From: a virus
Virus record (IMG/VR): IMGVR_UViG_3300043446_004613
Location: 1 to 64,000 of that record
Strand: one strand, 5' to 3'
DNA: 64,000 nucleotides
Shown one piece after another: positions 22,760 to 30,664 of this stretch; within the stretch, counting starts at the first letter, position 1, and every line of letters begins with the position of its first letter. The translations under genes were made by a program, and so were the position numbers. Under the pieces are notes generated by a model that saw only the letters and a program-made list of their open reading frames with translations, made no database searches and had not been told where the DNA came from.

Positions 22760-23002
22760 ATGAACATGAACATTGTAAACGTAATCCCAAAAGCTGTGGA
22801 AATCGTTTCGGCACGTACTGAAACGTTCAGCACCATTAAATGGACGACGCTCGACGACGCTTTTAACTCCAAGCTGTTGATCATCGTCAACGGTCAAATC
22901 CGTATAACTGTTACGGGCCAAGACTACATCAGCCTCGGTGACTGGACAGATGCTACGATCAAGCAGCTGGTTTTAACGCGCTTGGGTCTTACGGAAGCGT
23001 AA
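22760..23002 (+). CDS. Small beta-rich protein after fibre gene
   Basis: 80 residues from ATG 22760. Strand-rich N-terminal half (NIVNVIPKAVEIVSARTETF) and Thr/Leu-rich end (TIKQLVLTRLGLTEA). Probably a fibre accessory from position; unrecognised. Ends before the terminator hairpin at 23033. Confidence 0.5.
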   Translation: MNMNIVNVIPKAVEIVSARTETFSTIKWTTLDDAFNSKLLIIVNGQIRITVTGQDYISLGDWTDATIKQLVLTRLGLTEA

Positions 23003-23032
23003 GGACGAGTAAGTTCTGAAGCCTGATAGCGC

Positions 23033-23058
23033 CCTGACTGCTTAAAGCAGCGGTCAGG
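23033..23058. terminator. Hairpin between convergent genes
   Basis: CCTGAC/GTCAGG outer stem and TGCT/AGCA inner stem around TAA, with a 3-nt bulge. It separates the rightward block ending at 23002 from the leftward block ending at 23059. No long T run, so efficiency is uncertain. Confidence 0.5.
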
Positions 23059-23226
23059 TCATCCCGCGCTGCCCATTTCTGCCTCGGTCTTGACCCATTC
23101 GGCACCGTTCTCATCGACGATGACGTACATGCCGTTTTCAAGGACAACATCGCCTTCCGGGGTTGTAACGGTAACAGGATCGCCGTCATGCTTGATGACT
23201 TGGCATTTGGATAGGTCAAGAGCCAT
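23059..23226 (-). CDS. Small beta protein
   Basis: 55 residues from ATG 23226, just after the upstream stop (a longer reading to 23259 overlaps it). Alternating strands (CQVIKHDGDPVTVTTPEGDV, GMYVIVDENGAEWVK) suggest a small barrel. Unrecognised. Confidence 0.5.
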   Translation of the reverse strand: MALDLSKCQVIKHDGDPVTVTTPEGDVVLENGMYVIVDENGAEWVKTEAEMGSAG

Positions 23227-23230
23227 AAAA

Positions 23231-23626
23231 TCAAAGGTCACGCTGCCGCCTAACGTCATACACCTCGTAGCTGTACTTGAAACCCATGCGTTCAGCCACT
23301 ACCCACATCGGATCGCAGCTGCCGTTCTTGGAACGTTCGCGCTTGATGTACCCGTTATCTTCCAGCCACTGGGCAGCTGTCCACTGGAACTGATCACCGT
23401 AACCGTATTCCATCGGTGTTGTGTGGACAAGCTTGTCGTTAACGTAGATGTCTGCGACGTGATAGGTGTTGCCATACGTGCGCTGGAACCAGCGCCGACC
23501 GACTACGTGAATGGAGTCGATCTTATGGTGTTTGTTCTCGATCTCGTGATAGATGAACGCCATCGGATCATTCGGATCAAACGAATCATCTTCCAGCAGT
23601 GTTTTGGCAATAGTGCTCGCGTTCAT
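23231..23626 (-). CDS. Tagged protein of unknown function
   Basis: 131 residues. Tag STIAKTLLEDDSFDPNDPMA (4-23), then F-I-Y. The body has Trp/Tyr-rich strands (VVGRRWFQRTYGNTYHVADI) and a helix with QWLEDNGYI, a pattern also seen in the modules of the long polyprotein-like genes. The start follows a TAA immediately. Confidence 0.65.
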   Translation of the reverse strand: MNASTIAKTLLEDDSFDPNDPMAFIYHEIENKHHKIDSIHVVGRRWFQRTYGNTYHVADIYVNDKLVHTTPMEYGYGDQFQWTAAQWLEDNGYIKRERSKNGSCDPMWVVAERMGFKYSYEVYDVRRQRDL

Positions 23627-23829
23627 CTTAAAGCAAGGCCGCCGAGGCCCTTGATCAGTTCCTCTATTACATACGGAAGATCAAGCGGGTCTAGCGTCAT
23701 AGCCCGGTGCCCGCTGGCCGTGACGTAGTAGCTCAAGCGCTGACCATTGAACGGTGTGACGTAAATCCAGCCCTCACAACAGGCAATCTTGGTCTTACGG
23801 TTGCGTGAAATCGGCGGGGTCATACTCAA
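23623..23829 (-). CDS. Small hypothetical protein
   Basis: 68 residues. Cys pair in a strand (KIACCEGWIYVTPFNGQRL) and C-terminal helix (LPYVIEELIKGLGGLALR). Overlaps both neighbours slightly. Unknown. Confidence 0.5.
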   Translation of the reverse strand: MSMTPPISRNRKTKIACCEGWIYVTPFNGQRLSYYVTASGHRAMTLDPLDLPYVIEELIKGLGGLALR

Positions 23830-24070
23830 CTAGCTGGCCGGACGTTTCCGGGTTCATTGAAACGAAGCACTCCGCCATGCCTAACTGCCAAGCGACTTCT
23901 GACGGATAGAGAAACTGCGCGGAAAGAAGCTGTTGGATGACACGGCTTGTCGCGCCCGGCTGCTCACTGTCCTGTACCAATGTCACACTGGGAGTCGATG
24001 AAGAATAGCGCAAGGCCGGGCGATTGCGCAGCAGTGCCTTGTTGACGGCGGTTTGGCGGGTGACAGTCAT
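23795..24070 (-). CDS. Hypothetical protein
   Basis: 91 residues. Ser/Thr-rich N-terminal half, then a helix (SRVIQQLLSAQFLYPSEVAW). Contains a weak IQQLLSAQ match to the tag helix, not counted as a tag. Overlaps the upstream gene by 4 nt. Confidence 0.5.
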   Translation of the reverse strand: MTVTRQTAVNKALLRNRPALRYSSSTPSVTLVQDSEQPGATSRVIQQLLSAQFLYPSEVAWQLGMAECFVSMNPETSGQLVEYDPADFTQP

Positions 24071-24249
24071 ATACGTTTCACTTTGTGGGCATCGACTTGC
24101 AACCAGACTTCGCCACGGGCCGGATTGCGTACGAGAACGCTCTCCTGACTGTGACTATCGACTTTGACTACGTAGCCACGCTCGCGCCCACCGGTAGAGC
24201 TTTCGTATTCGACCGGGTCGCCGGGTTGTAGAGGTTGCGGCTTGTTCAT
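24067..24249 (-). CDS. Small SH3/KOW-like protein
   Basis: 60 residues. LQPGDPVEYESSTGGRERG, then YVVKVD, VLVRNP, VWLQVDAHKV: a strand order typical of small SH3-like barrels such as KOW or chromatin-binding folds. Nucleic acid or protein binding is inferred only. Confidence 0.5.
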   Translation of the reverse strand: MNKPQPLQPGDPVEYESSTGGRERGYVVKVDSHSQESVLVRNPARGEVWLQVDAHKVKRI

Positions 24250-24252
24250 AGC

Positions 24253-24567
24253 TTAATTACGGCTCCAGTTGTCACTGATACCCGGCATACGCTCTGTCAA
24301 TTTACCGGAACCAGCATCGGCAGCGGTGAGCACGGTGGCATTTGAAGCCGCAGCGTACTCGGTTGTGTAGCCCAGATGCTGGCAGACAATCGTGATGCGA
24401 TCATACATGTCATCCTTTGGGCCGCTGGTGCAGACCAGCTTTTTGTCGGTATGGTTTATCCGCCAGATGCTGCCGTTCATCGGGATGATCCAAGTCCCGC
24501 CGTTGTTGATGCGGGCGATATGCGAACGCGTCCATTCAATATCAGATGCGCGAGGTTTCCAGTTCAT
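24253..24567 (-). CDS. Hypothetical protein, first gene of operon
   Basis: 104 residues, strand-rich middle (GTWIIPMNGSIWRINHTDKK) and polar end. Directly follows the promoter at 24576-24602. Unrecognised. Confidence 0.55.
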   Translation of the reverse strand: MNWKPRASDIEWTRSHIARINNGGTWIIPMNGSIWRINHTDKKLVCTSGPKDDMYDRITIVCQHLGYTTEYAAASNATVLTAADAGSGKLTERMPGISDNWSRN

Positions 24568-24575
24568 GTGGACAC

Positions 24576-24602
24576 TGTATACAGCATCGATTAGAGCGTC
24601 AA
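24576..24602 (-). promoter_or_regulatory. sigma70-like promoter, 15-nt spacer
   Basis: TTGACG (24602-24597), 15-nt spacer, TATACA (24581-24576) in TGTATACA. Upstream TTTAGTAAAATTTTAG forms an UP-element-like AT tract. A clear example of this promoter class. Confidence 0.7.
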
Positions 24603-24624
24603 CCTAAAATTTTACTAAATGTGC

Positions 24625-27600
24625 TCACGGCTCAAAACGCATGGCGCTGAGCACTTCATCGTACCATTTGCTGTAATGGATACCGATCCGCTCGATCACT
24701 TTTGCCTCTTCTTCTGGCGGGACACTGCTGGCCGCACAGCGCTCAAGGGCTGAGTCGAGATCACGAAGCATGGCCGCCGCGCTGTTCGGTGTCTCACAGT
24801 TGACGTCCTGAGCCGCGTTGAGCCAAGTCTTGTCGCGATAGTTGTACACCCGCACAACAGCTTCTACAGTGTTTCCGCCAAACAGCCAGAGATGGATGGC
24901 GTGCTGATTTCCGTCCGGCGCTTTGATGCCTTTGATCCAGCTGCGCGTCATTGCCGACTCGGTGTTGTTGAAGATAAAAACTTCATGTTTTTCACCGTTC
25001 TTGGGTACGCTCCAACCAAGCCGCTGAAGCTCTGTCAGCAGCGGATTCGCATCCAAGTTGCCGATAATTCCTTCGGGATCGTCAGGATCAGAAGATTCAG
25101 CTACCGGCCCTTTGGCCAGCGCTTTAGCACGGGCTTCTAGTGCGTCAATGCCGTTGATTAAATCGTAAAATGACAGGCTGTGCTCGTGCTCCATATCGCG
25201 CCAAGCCATACCATCAGCCAGCCAGAACGTGACATCGTAGATCGTATTCGCGTCGTCTGTTGCTATGGAGCCGCGACGGCTGATACCGAGCATTACCTCG
25301 CGCTGACGTCCGCTGAGTTCATTTCGCGGCCCGCAGAATATCTTGTAGATGAGATCAGCTTCGCGGGTGTAGCCGCGCTGTTTTAGCATGTCGCGCAAGT
25401 TCAGTAGGTGCTCAGCCCCCTCAGCAGATGGTTCATCAAATGATTCTGCGTTCTCGACGATGCGCGGTTGCGTCCAACGCTTTATGCAGGCGTTCAATGT
25501 ATCCGCCAGTTGTGGCAGGTCGCAGGTAACTTCAAAATGTGTCGGCATGTACGCCGAGTCGAAGAAGTACGCTAAGTAGATGTGATAGGCGTACTCGCCA
25601 GCCGCTGGTTTTGTGCGGCGGTCACGATCCACGTAAATGTAGCGAGCCGGATCGTTCTTGCCACGGCCCTGATAAATCAGTTTTTTCCACTCAAGCGTAA
25701 AGCGATCATCATAGTAGCGCACCGGCTCGAACCCAAGCCGAGTAAGCAGCGCACTGGCTTCCTCTTCCTGCGAAAATTGCTCCTTGTAGCGTTCAAGGTC
25801 GCCAGTGTCATCGACGTCAGCAGCGCTCTCTTCGACGGCTTCTTCGTAATCTGCCGGGAATAGTTCAGCGGAGCGCTGGTACACGAGCGATCGGATGTGT
25901 TCAGCCTCCGGGCTTTCGTAGGAGATGTCGTTGTTGTCGATGTACTGGGAGGACACTTCAGATGCAAGTTCGTCCGCCCGGCGCGGCGTGAGATCACCGC
26001 GTTTGTTCGCCTGTCGGTCAAATTCAGCAACGGCCTGCTGGGCCAGCAGCTTGTACGCGTTAGCCACTTCGGCTGCGTAGGCATCAACACTGGCCTGTGC
26101 GTCTACATCCTCACTTTCCGTGACGCTCACCTCTGGAGGCACAGTGAAGTACAAACCGAAATCGCCATCGCTGAACGGAGCGTAAAACTCGAATTTACGT
26201 GCTTGAGGGCATGCAGAACGGATAGCCAGTACACCGTCTTTTTTGGCTTTATCCGCAATAGCGTCATACTCTTTGTCCGGCATATCATACGTAAGTTCAA
26301 GCGGACTGTTCCACTCCATAAGATATATCGTGCTGGGAGTCGGGTTGCTTTCACTGTTCGGCGGAAACGCCGCTCGGCAGTAAACATACTCGTAGCCTGC
26401 TTGTTTCAGGTTACCGGCAGCCTCTTTCAGCGAAAATGCAACGGGAAGTTTGTCGATGTAGCCAGCTACATCGTCATCAGGAAGCTCAAAGCTTTCACGA
26501 ACCGGCTTGCGCGGAAAACGGACAAGTTCGTCACGCATGCTCGTGTCCCAGCGGCGAATTTCTTCTTCAGGCTCGTCATGTAAAAAGGCTAGTGACTCGA
26601 TGTCCGTTTCCCACCCGGCATCACGCATTGTCTTGATCCACTTCTGGTGAAACTTAGACTTACTGCCTTCATCCGGTAACGCAGTACCGGTTAGCTTTGT
26701 GGAGGTCTGGTCGGCGAGTTCACCAAGCTTTGCCAGCCATTTCCGGGCTACACCGGCTTTGCGCATCGATTTTGGCACGTACAGGCGGTCTATGTGAAAC
26801 GAGTCTTTGTTCGGTGTACCGCTGATCTTAACCCCGTTAGGCAGCGTCCAGTGATAATCTATCTGCACGGTGCCAGCGTTGTCTATTTCCTCAGCGTCCG
26901 TGCGCGTGGCCATAGCGGACATGGCCTCAATAAAAGGACTCTGGTAAACACTCATCTGGCGCTGAATGAACGGCTCGGGATCATCTTCTGATTCTTTGAT
27001 GTGCGCAACCATGCCGGGATGTTCGTTGAATACATCGGCACGCTTAGACGCGACAGTTGTATTCTGACTGATGAGCCACTCTTTAGGCGGAGGCTCTGAT
27101 GGTTGGAACAGTCGCTCTACATCATCAACATCTGTCTGCGTGAAACGATAAACGCCGATACGTTGGTCAACCGCAAAACCCTTCAGATCAATCATCTCGA
27201 TATTGAAATTAGGATAACGGTCGATTCGATGGGTGATACGTGTCGGGTAATAGTAGCAAACACCTCTACGATCGAGCTTAGGTGCTACGTACCAGCGATT
27301 CAAAAACTTCTGCGCCCGCTTATATTCATCCTTGTTTACGACGTCAACTGGAACCTCTGTATCGACATATTCCTGCGCATTGACGTCATCTTCCTGCGAC
27401 TCGTAGGTATTCACGTAGTTCATCCGAGACTCAGGCGTCAGCTGTGCTTTTGAGATCAGAAGAGAAAAGCCGGTTCCGGTAACATGCTTCCACGGCTCCA
27501 TCTTAATTCTATACGATGTAAGCTTGTGATCGGTACAAAACTTTTCCAGCTGATTGCGGAAAAACTCAGTTTCAAGCGGCTTGCCGTTTTCATCTTCCGC

Positions 27601-28728
27601 CCAGTAGCTGAAACCTTCGACCATAACCCATTCGACATAGCTGCTGACACGCTTGTGCGCCAAGCCGTAGTTGGTCAAGTCGTTGAGCAAGTCACCAAGG
27701 TCATGGACGTTCTCGATGTAAGTGTCCGGCGCGTCCAAATCCGCACTCTCTTGTACCACGTCGTTCGTCATCTCAATGGTGCCTGTGATACCAGTGTACT
27801 CACGGAGCGCCGCACAAAACTTCTTGAAATGCGCCTTACAGGCAGGCATGTCTTCCACAGGCGGCGCTTCGTCCGTCCAGCCCCGGTCAGGCGCGTTTAG
27901 ATAGTAGCCGCCGTAAAGTTTCAATGTCGGCTTAGGGAGCGCACCAATGTCGACATCTTCTGGATACTCAGGAAACTCAACCGTAAAGCGCCAGCCTGAG
28001 TAAGAGTCGTCCTCGTGTCGCACGACATAGCTGTCAAAATCAACGTAATGATCATTCTGACCTGCGAAGGTGCGGGTCAGGATGCTTTTAGGATCGTTGA
28101 TTTCATGCAAAAAGTTGCTCAACTGATTGGGTGTCTTGAAATCCAGCGTATGGCTGTCGACGTAGTCCTGCGCATCGACGTCATCTTCAGACTCGATTAT
28201 GTTAAGCTTGAACCACTCTTTAAGCGCATCCGTGCCGGTAAATTCGATCGACACGTCCAAGACGCGTTTACCAAGCTCGCTGACAAACTGGTAAGGATCA
28301 ATGCGAGGCTTGAAGTCTTTGAAGAACGGCTCCAGTGTACCGCTTGTGGTGCTGAGCCATTCATCAGTGCAGTCGATGATCCGTTGCGCCATCTGGGTAT
28401 TGCGGGCCGGGGCGTCGTTGGATAGGTAAACACTGCATACACGTTCACCACTGTCACCGTGGCCCTCGTCATTTACGTATAGACCGGCGTTGGTCAGCAT
28501 CATGATGACGTTTGTTTCAATATTTTCAACATCGCGGGCCAGCTGATTCCAGTCGACGCCTATCTGCGCCTCAGCAGCGTTTTGTTGAATCGTGTCTTCA
28601 TCTGACGTGTGGATGTGACAGCCAAAGCGGATGCGTGATAGATCGCCGATCCGTGTTTTGGCTTTAAGCCACGACACGTACTGATCAGGATCATCAAAGT
28701 TGTTTACAACATTTCCGCCGTCATCCAT
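24625..28728 (-). CDS. Modular tagged protein, candidate virion polyprotein
   Basis: 1367 residues from ATG 28728 (a TTG at 28737 is possible). Nine copies of the tag core, hydrophobic-x-Glu-Ser then acidic-DDP-x-x-Y/F-I/V-D, occur near residues 182, 330, 446, 582, 748, 874, 970, 1097 and 1214, cutting it into ten modules of about 96-180 residues. Example: VVQESADLDAPDTYIENV. Modules share a helix with L-x-x-L-G-W/F, several strands and a closing helix. One (about 620-712) looks GNAT-like (RLYVPKSMRKAGVARKWLAK). Cleavage after each Glu by a prohead protease would release about ten small proteins; that is inference. Confidence 0.7.
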   Translation of the reverse strand: MDDGGNVVNNFDDPDQYVSWLKAKTRIGDLSRIRFGCHIHTSDEDTIQQNAAEAQIGVDWNQLARDVENIETNVIMMLTNAGLYVNDEGHGDSGERVCSVYLSNDAPARNTQMAQRIIDCTDEWLSTTSGTLEPFFKDFKPRIDPYQFVSELGKRVLDVSIEFTGTDALKEWFKLNIIESEDDVDAQDYVDSHTLDFKTPNQLSNFLHEINDPKSILTRTFAGQNDHYVDFDSYVVRHEDDSYSGWRFTVEFPEYPEDVDIGALPKPTLKLYGGYYLNAPDRGWTDEAPPVEDMPACKAHFKKFCAALREYTGITGTIEMTNDVVQESADLDAPDTYIENVHDLGDLLNDLTNYGLAHKRVSSYVEWVMVEGFSYWAEDENGKPLETEFFRNQLEKFCTDHKLTSYRIKMEPWKHVTGTGFSLLISKAQLTPESRMNYVNTYESQEDDVNAQEYVDTEVPVDVVNKDEYKRAQKFLNRWYVAPKLDRRGVCYYYPTRITHRIDRYPNFNIEMIDLKGFAVDQRIGVYRFTQTDVDDVERLFQPSEPPPKEWLISQNTTVASKRADVFNEHPGMVAHIKESEDDPEPFIQRQMSVYQSPFIEAMSAMATRTDAEEIDNAGTVQIDYHWTLPNGVKISGTPNKDSFHIDRLYVPKSMRKAGVARKWLAKLGELADQTSTKLTGTALPDEGSKSKFHQKWIKTMRDAGWETDIESLAFLHDEPEEEIRRWDTSMRDELVRFPRKPVRESFELPDDDVAGYIDKLPVAFSLKEAAGNLKQAGYEYVYCRAAFPPNSESNPTPSTIYLMEWNSPLELTYDMPDKEYDAIADKAKKDGVLAIRSACPQARKFEFYAPFSDGDFGLYFTVPPEVSVTESEDVDAQASVDAYAAEVANAYKLLAQQAVAEFDRQANKRGDLTPRRADELASEVSSQYIDNNDISYESPEAEHIRSLVYQRSAELFPADYEEAVEESAADVDDTGDLERYKEQFSQEEEASALLTRLGFEPVRYYDDRFTLEWKKLIYQGRGKNDPARYIYVDRDRRTKPAAGEYAYHIYLAYFFDSAYMPTHFEVTCDLPQLADTLNACIKRWTQPRIVENAESFDEPSAEGAEHLLNLRDMLKQRGYTREADLIYKIFCGPRNELSGRQREVMLGISRRGSIATDDANTIYDVTFWLADGMAWRDMEHEHSLSFYDLINGIDALEARAKALAKGPVAESSDPDDPEGIIGNLDANPLLTELQRLGWSVPKNGEKHEVFIFNNTESAMTRSWIKGIKAPDGNQHAIHLWLFGGNTVEAVVRVYNYRDKTWLNAAQDVNCETPNSAAAMLRDLDSALERCAASSVPPEEEAKVIERIGIHYSKWYDEVLSAMRFEP

Positions 28729-28740
28729 AATAAACAAAAG

Positions 28741-29052
28741 TTAGTCCCAAATTGAAGCCATGTTCCGTTTGAGGCGCTTTATGGCGGTGTCCACCTGAAC
28801 CTCGTCATCAAGTTCTTCACAGGCAATGCGGAGCAAGGCGCGGTTGATCACGTGATCGGGAATATTGCCGATCACGGATTGAGACAAAGCTCCGGCCTGT
28901 TGCGCCTGTTCCCGCAGGAATTTGGCATGATCGAGAATATCACGGACATCGGCGATAAGCCACGCGTCATTGGTGAAATGTTCCATGCCAATGGCGCTTG
29001 GGTCATCAAGAGCGTCGTTCTCGACCAGTTTACGGACATATAGCGAACTCAT
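28741..29052 (-). CDS. Tagged helical protein
   Basis: 103 residues. N-terminal tag SSLYVRKLVENDALDDPSAI (2-21), then helical segments (VRDILDHAKFLREQAQQAG; EDEVQVDTAIKRLKRN region). Divergent from the HTH gene at 29067. ATAGTTA lies 4 nt before its ATG. Confidence 0.65.
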   Translation of the reverse strand: MSSLYVRKLVENDALDDPSAIGMEHFTNDAWLIADVRDILDHAKFLREQAQQAGALSQSVIGNIPDHVINRALLRIACEELDDEVQVDTAIKRLKRNMASIWD

Positions 29053-29056
29053 GTTC

Positions 29057-29063
29057 TAACTAT
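29057..29063 (-). promoter_or_regulatory. ATAGTTA start-proximal motif
   Basis: ATAGTTA 4 nt before the ATG at 29052, in a 14-nt divergent spacer. Confidence 0.45.
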
Positions 29064-29066
29064 CGT

Positions 29067-29537
29067 ATGGACACAGAAATTAACGTGGATGAGGTGATGC
29101 GCCTGCTTCGTGGCGGCGTCAAGGCTAAGAACACCAAAAAACGGTGGGAACGCATCTTTGAGATGTACCACGAGGGTAAGTCCTTCGAGGAGATCGCAGA
29201 ATGGTACGGGCGGAGTGAGTCGACTGTCCGTCGCCTGCTTAAACGGGCGGCGATTGAGCGTGCCAAACAGCCCGGATTCGCATGGCCGATCGATGCGTCT
29301 GGTCGTAAAATCTGCGACATCCCGCACCCAATGCCGTTAGGTCAACATCCCGGCGAGTGGGAACATCCACGTGCCCGTCCACTGCTCAGAAAGCGGTTTT
29401 TGAAGACATTTAATCCGAAGACGCGCTTGATTGAGCGTAGTAAGCCTAAAATAAAGCACATGTGGTGTCCGGTGTGCCGTCGCCCGTTTCAGCGTTCACT
29501 TACGTTGGCTGAAGTATTCTCGGCTGAAACGTCATGA
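29067..29537 (+). CDS. Helix-turn-helix regulator with zinc-binding tail
   Basis: 156 residues from ATG 29067. KRWERIFEMYHEGKSFEEIA, then WYGRSESTVRRLLKRAAIER (about 26-65), is a resolvase/sigma-region-4-like HTH. The C-terminal half is basic, with MWCPVCRRPF as one CxxC. Probably a DNA-binding transcription regulator. Placed between tagged genes, where control of the GTANTTA class is conceivable but untested. Confidence 0.65.
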   Translation: MDTEINVDEVMRLLRGGVKAKNTKKRWERIFEMYHEGKSFEEIAEWYGRSESTVRRLLKRAAIERAKQPGFAWPIDASGRKICDIPHPMPLGQHPGEWEHPRARPLLRKRFLKTFNPKTRLIERSKPKIKHMWCPVCRRPFQRSLTLAEVFSAETS

Positions 29538-29882
29538 AGACGGCGGCTGCCACTTTTCAATCTGCATGATGGCCGCGTTGTAGTCTTCATGGGTTCCTAC
29601 CCAGCGCCAGTACCACGTATCAGGGTAGGCGTAGCAGATGGCTCGATAGCGTCGACCGAGACGGATAGACCACCAGCTTTTAGCCCGAGTGAGCTTCTTA
29701 AACTCAAGGCTGGGATCGAAAGGATTGGCACGCCACTGGGCAAATACCTCACGGGCTAGGTTTTGCACATCGCTGGGCAGTTTTGACAGGAGCTTGTCAA
29801 ATTCGCGGCTGCGCTTGGAGGCTTTGCCTGCGACTACGACAGTGTCATCAAGAAGCAGGTTTACGATCAGGTTCGCGTTCAT
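29532..29882 (-). CDS. RelE/ParE-like toxin fold with N-terminal tag
   Basis: 116 residues. The N terminus NANLIVNLLLDD (2-13) matches the amphipathic half of the tag. The body follows the RelE/ParE-HigB plan: helices (REFDKLLSKLPSDVQNLARE), NPFDPSLEFKKL (53-64), WSIRLGRRYRAICY (71-84) and a final W-R-W-V-G-T-H-E-D-Y (92-101). Such proteins cleave mRNA or poison gyrase. No recognisable antitoxin is adjacent. The tag suggests virion packaging and injection. Confidence 0.65.
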   Translation of the reverse strand: MNANLIVNLLLDDTVVVAGKASKRSREFDKLLSKLPSDVQNLAREVFAQWRANPFDPSLEFKKLTRAKSWWSIRLGRRYRAICYAYPDTWYWRWVGTHEDYNAAIMQIEKWQPPSS

Positions 29883-30015
29883 AGGTGTCTTCTGTCAATA
29901 CAGGCGGCAGCGGAAACAAGTCCTTCGCCTCACTCAGACGGGGCTGTTCCGGGGTCAAACCGAACGCTTCACATACGACTGCGTCCGGCACGTTGTTCGA
30001 CTGCTTTGTGCTCAT
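29848..30015 (-). CDS. Small acidic/Pro-rich protein
   Basis: 55 residues from ATG 30015; the longer reading from 30030 starts within the promoter. No DNA-binding motif is visible, so an antitoxin role for the downstream RelE-like gene (35-nt overlap) is only a possibility. Confidence 0.5.
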   Translation of the reverse strand: MSTKQSNNVPDAVVCEAFGLTPEQPRLSEAKDLFPLPPVLTEDTYEREPDRKPAS

Positions 30016-30021
30016 GGCCGT

Positions 30022-30049
30022 AATGTACATACAAGCGTAATTCGGTCAA
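30022..30049 (-). promoter_or_regulatory. sigma70-like promoter, 16-nt spacer
   Basis: TTGACC (30049-30044), 16-nt spacer, TACATT (30027-30022); the -10 box departs from TGTATACA. The AT tract AAAATTTTAA lies upstream. Confidence 0.5.
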
Positions 30050-30107
30050 CTTAAAATTTTAATAAAAAGCTTGTGCGAAAAAGCGGATCATGCTGTTCTT
30101 TTAGTAG

Positions 30108-30437
30108 ATGTCAGCACAATCAACATTGTTGTCGCGGTTTCGCAGCCTGCTTGGTGTACAACCGCATGTCCACATCGAGCCTATACGCTCATGGCCGAAA
30201 GGCGAGCACACTATGACCACCACCATGTCTAATCCAACTGTCGAACAGATCAAAGAAGTCCACGCCGCCGTCGCCAACATCTATGGTGAAGGTTTTGCCC
30301 GGAAAAACCCAGCAGTCGTCGCCCAGTTCATGCAGGCGCTCGCCACCGATAAGTTGGCGACCGAAGTCGGCGCTGTTCGTGCAATGCTTGAAGCAGGGAC
30401 AGGTGGAATCAACGTTGCACTCGAACATTCAGCGTAA
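30108..30437 (+). CDS. Hypothetical helical protein
   Basis: 109 residues from ATG 30108; an internal ATG at 30213 with AAAGG upstream is an alternative giving 74 residues. Helices VEQIKEVHAAVANIYGEGFA, then PAVVAQFMQALATD. Unrecognised. Confidence 0.5.
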   Translation: MSAQSTLLSRFRSLLGVQPHVHIEPIRSWPKGEHTMTTTMSNPTVEQIKEVHAAVANIYGEGFARKNPAVVAQFMQALATDKLATEVGAVRAMLEAGTGGINVALEHSA

Positions 30438-30664
30438 TGAAGTGGCCGGAACCAGCCTCATACCAGCTGTTTGATGGTACGAACTGCGGGAATGTGCTCG
30501 TGATCCGTGGCCGGGTAGTTCATACTACCTGTGACGCGTTCAAGCGCTTTTTAGGGCGCAAGTTCGACGCGGTTCCGCTGGAATTCAAAGCGGGTAGTTA
30601 CAACGATGGCTGTCAATCCGAGCAATCTGAAGAAAAGCACGCCGATACCGGAAGACCCAACTGA
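30437..30664 (+). CDS. Hypothetical small protein
   Basis: 75 residues. Strands then a basic helix (VLVIRGRVVHTTCDAFKRFL). The last 20 codons overlap the next gene, which starts at 30606. Unknown; the C-terminal end is less certain. Confidence 0.45.
   Translation: MKWPEPASYQLFDGTNCGNVLVIRGRVVHTTCDAFKRFLGRKFDAVPLEFKAGSYNDGCQSEQSEEKHADTGRPN
30594..30600 (+). promoter_or_regulatory. GTAGTTA start-proximal motif
   Basis: GTAGTTA 5 nt before the ATG at 30606, inside the upstream reading frame. Confidence 0.45.

Noticed and set aside
24625-28737. Many acidic DDP-x-x-Y motifs could be calcium-binding EF-hand or dockerin-like repeats
   Set aside because: Spacing, the preceding hydrophobic-x-Glu-Ser and the amphipathic LLE helix do not fit EF-hand or dockerin loops.
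29848-29882. Antitoxin assignment for the gene overlapping the RelE-like protein
   Set aside because: No DNA-binding or toxin-binding motif visible in the 55-residue product; only the overlap suggests it.
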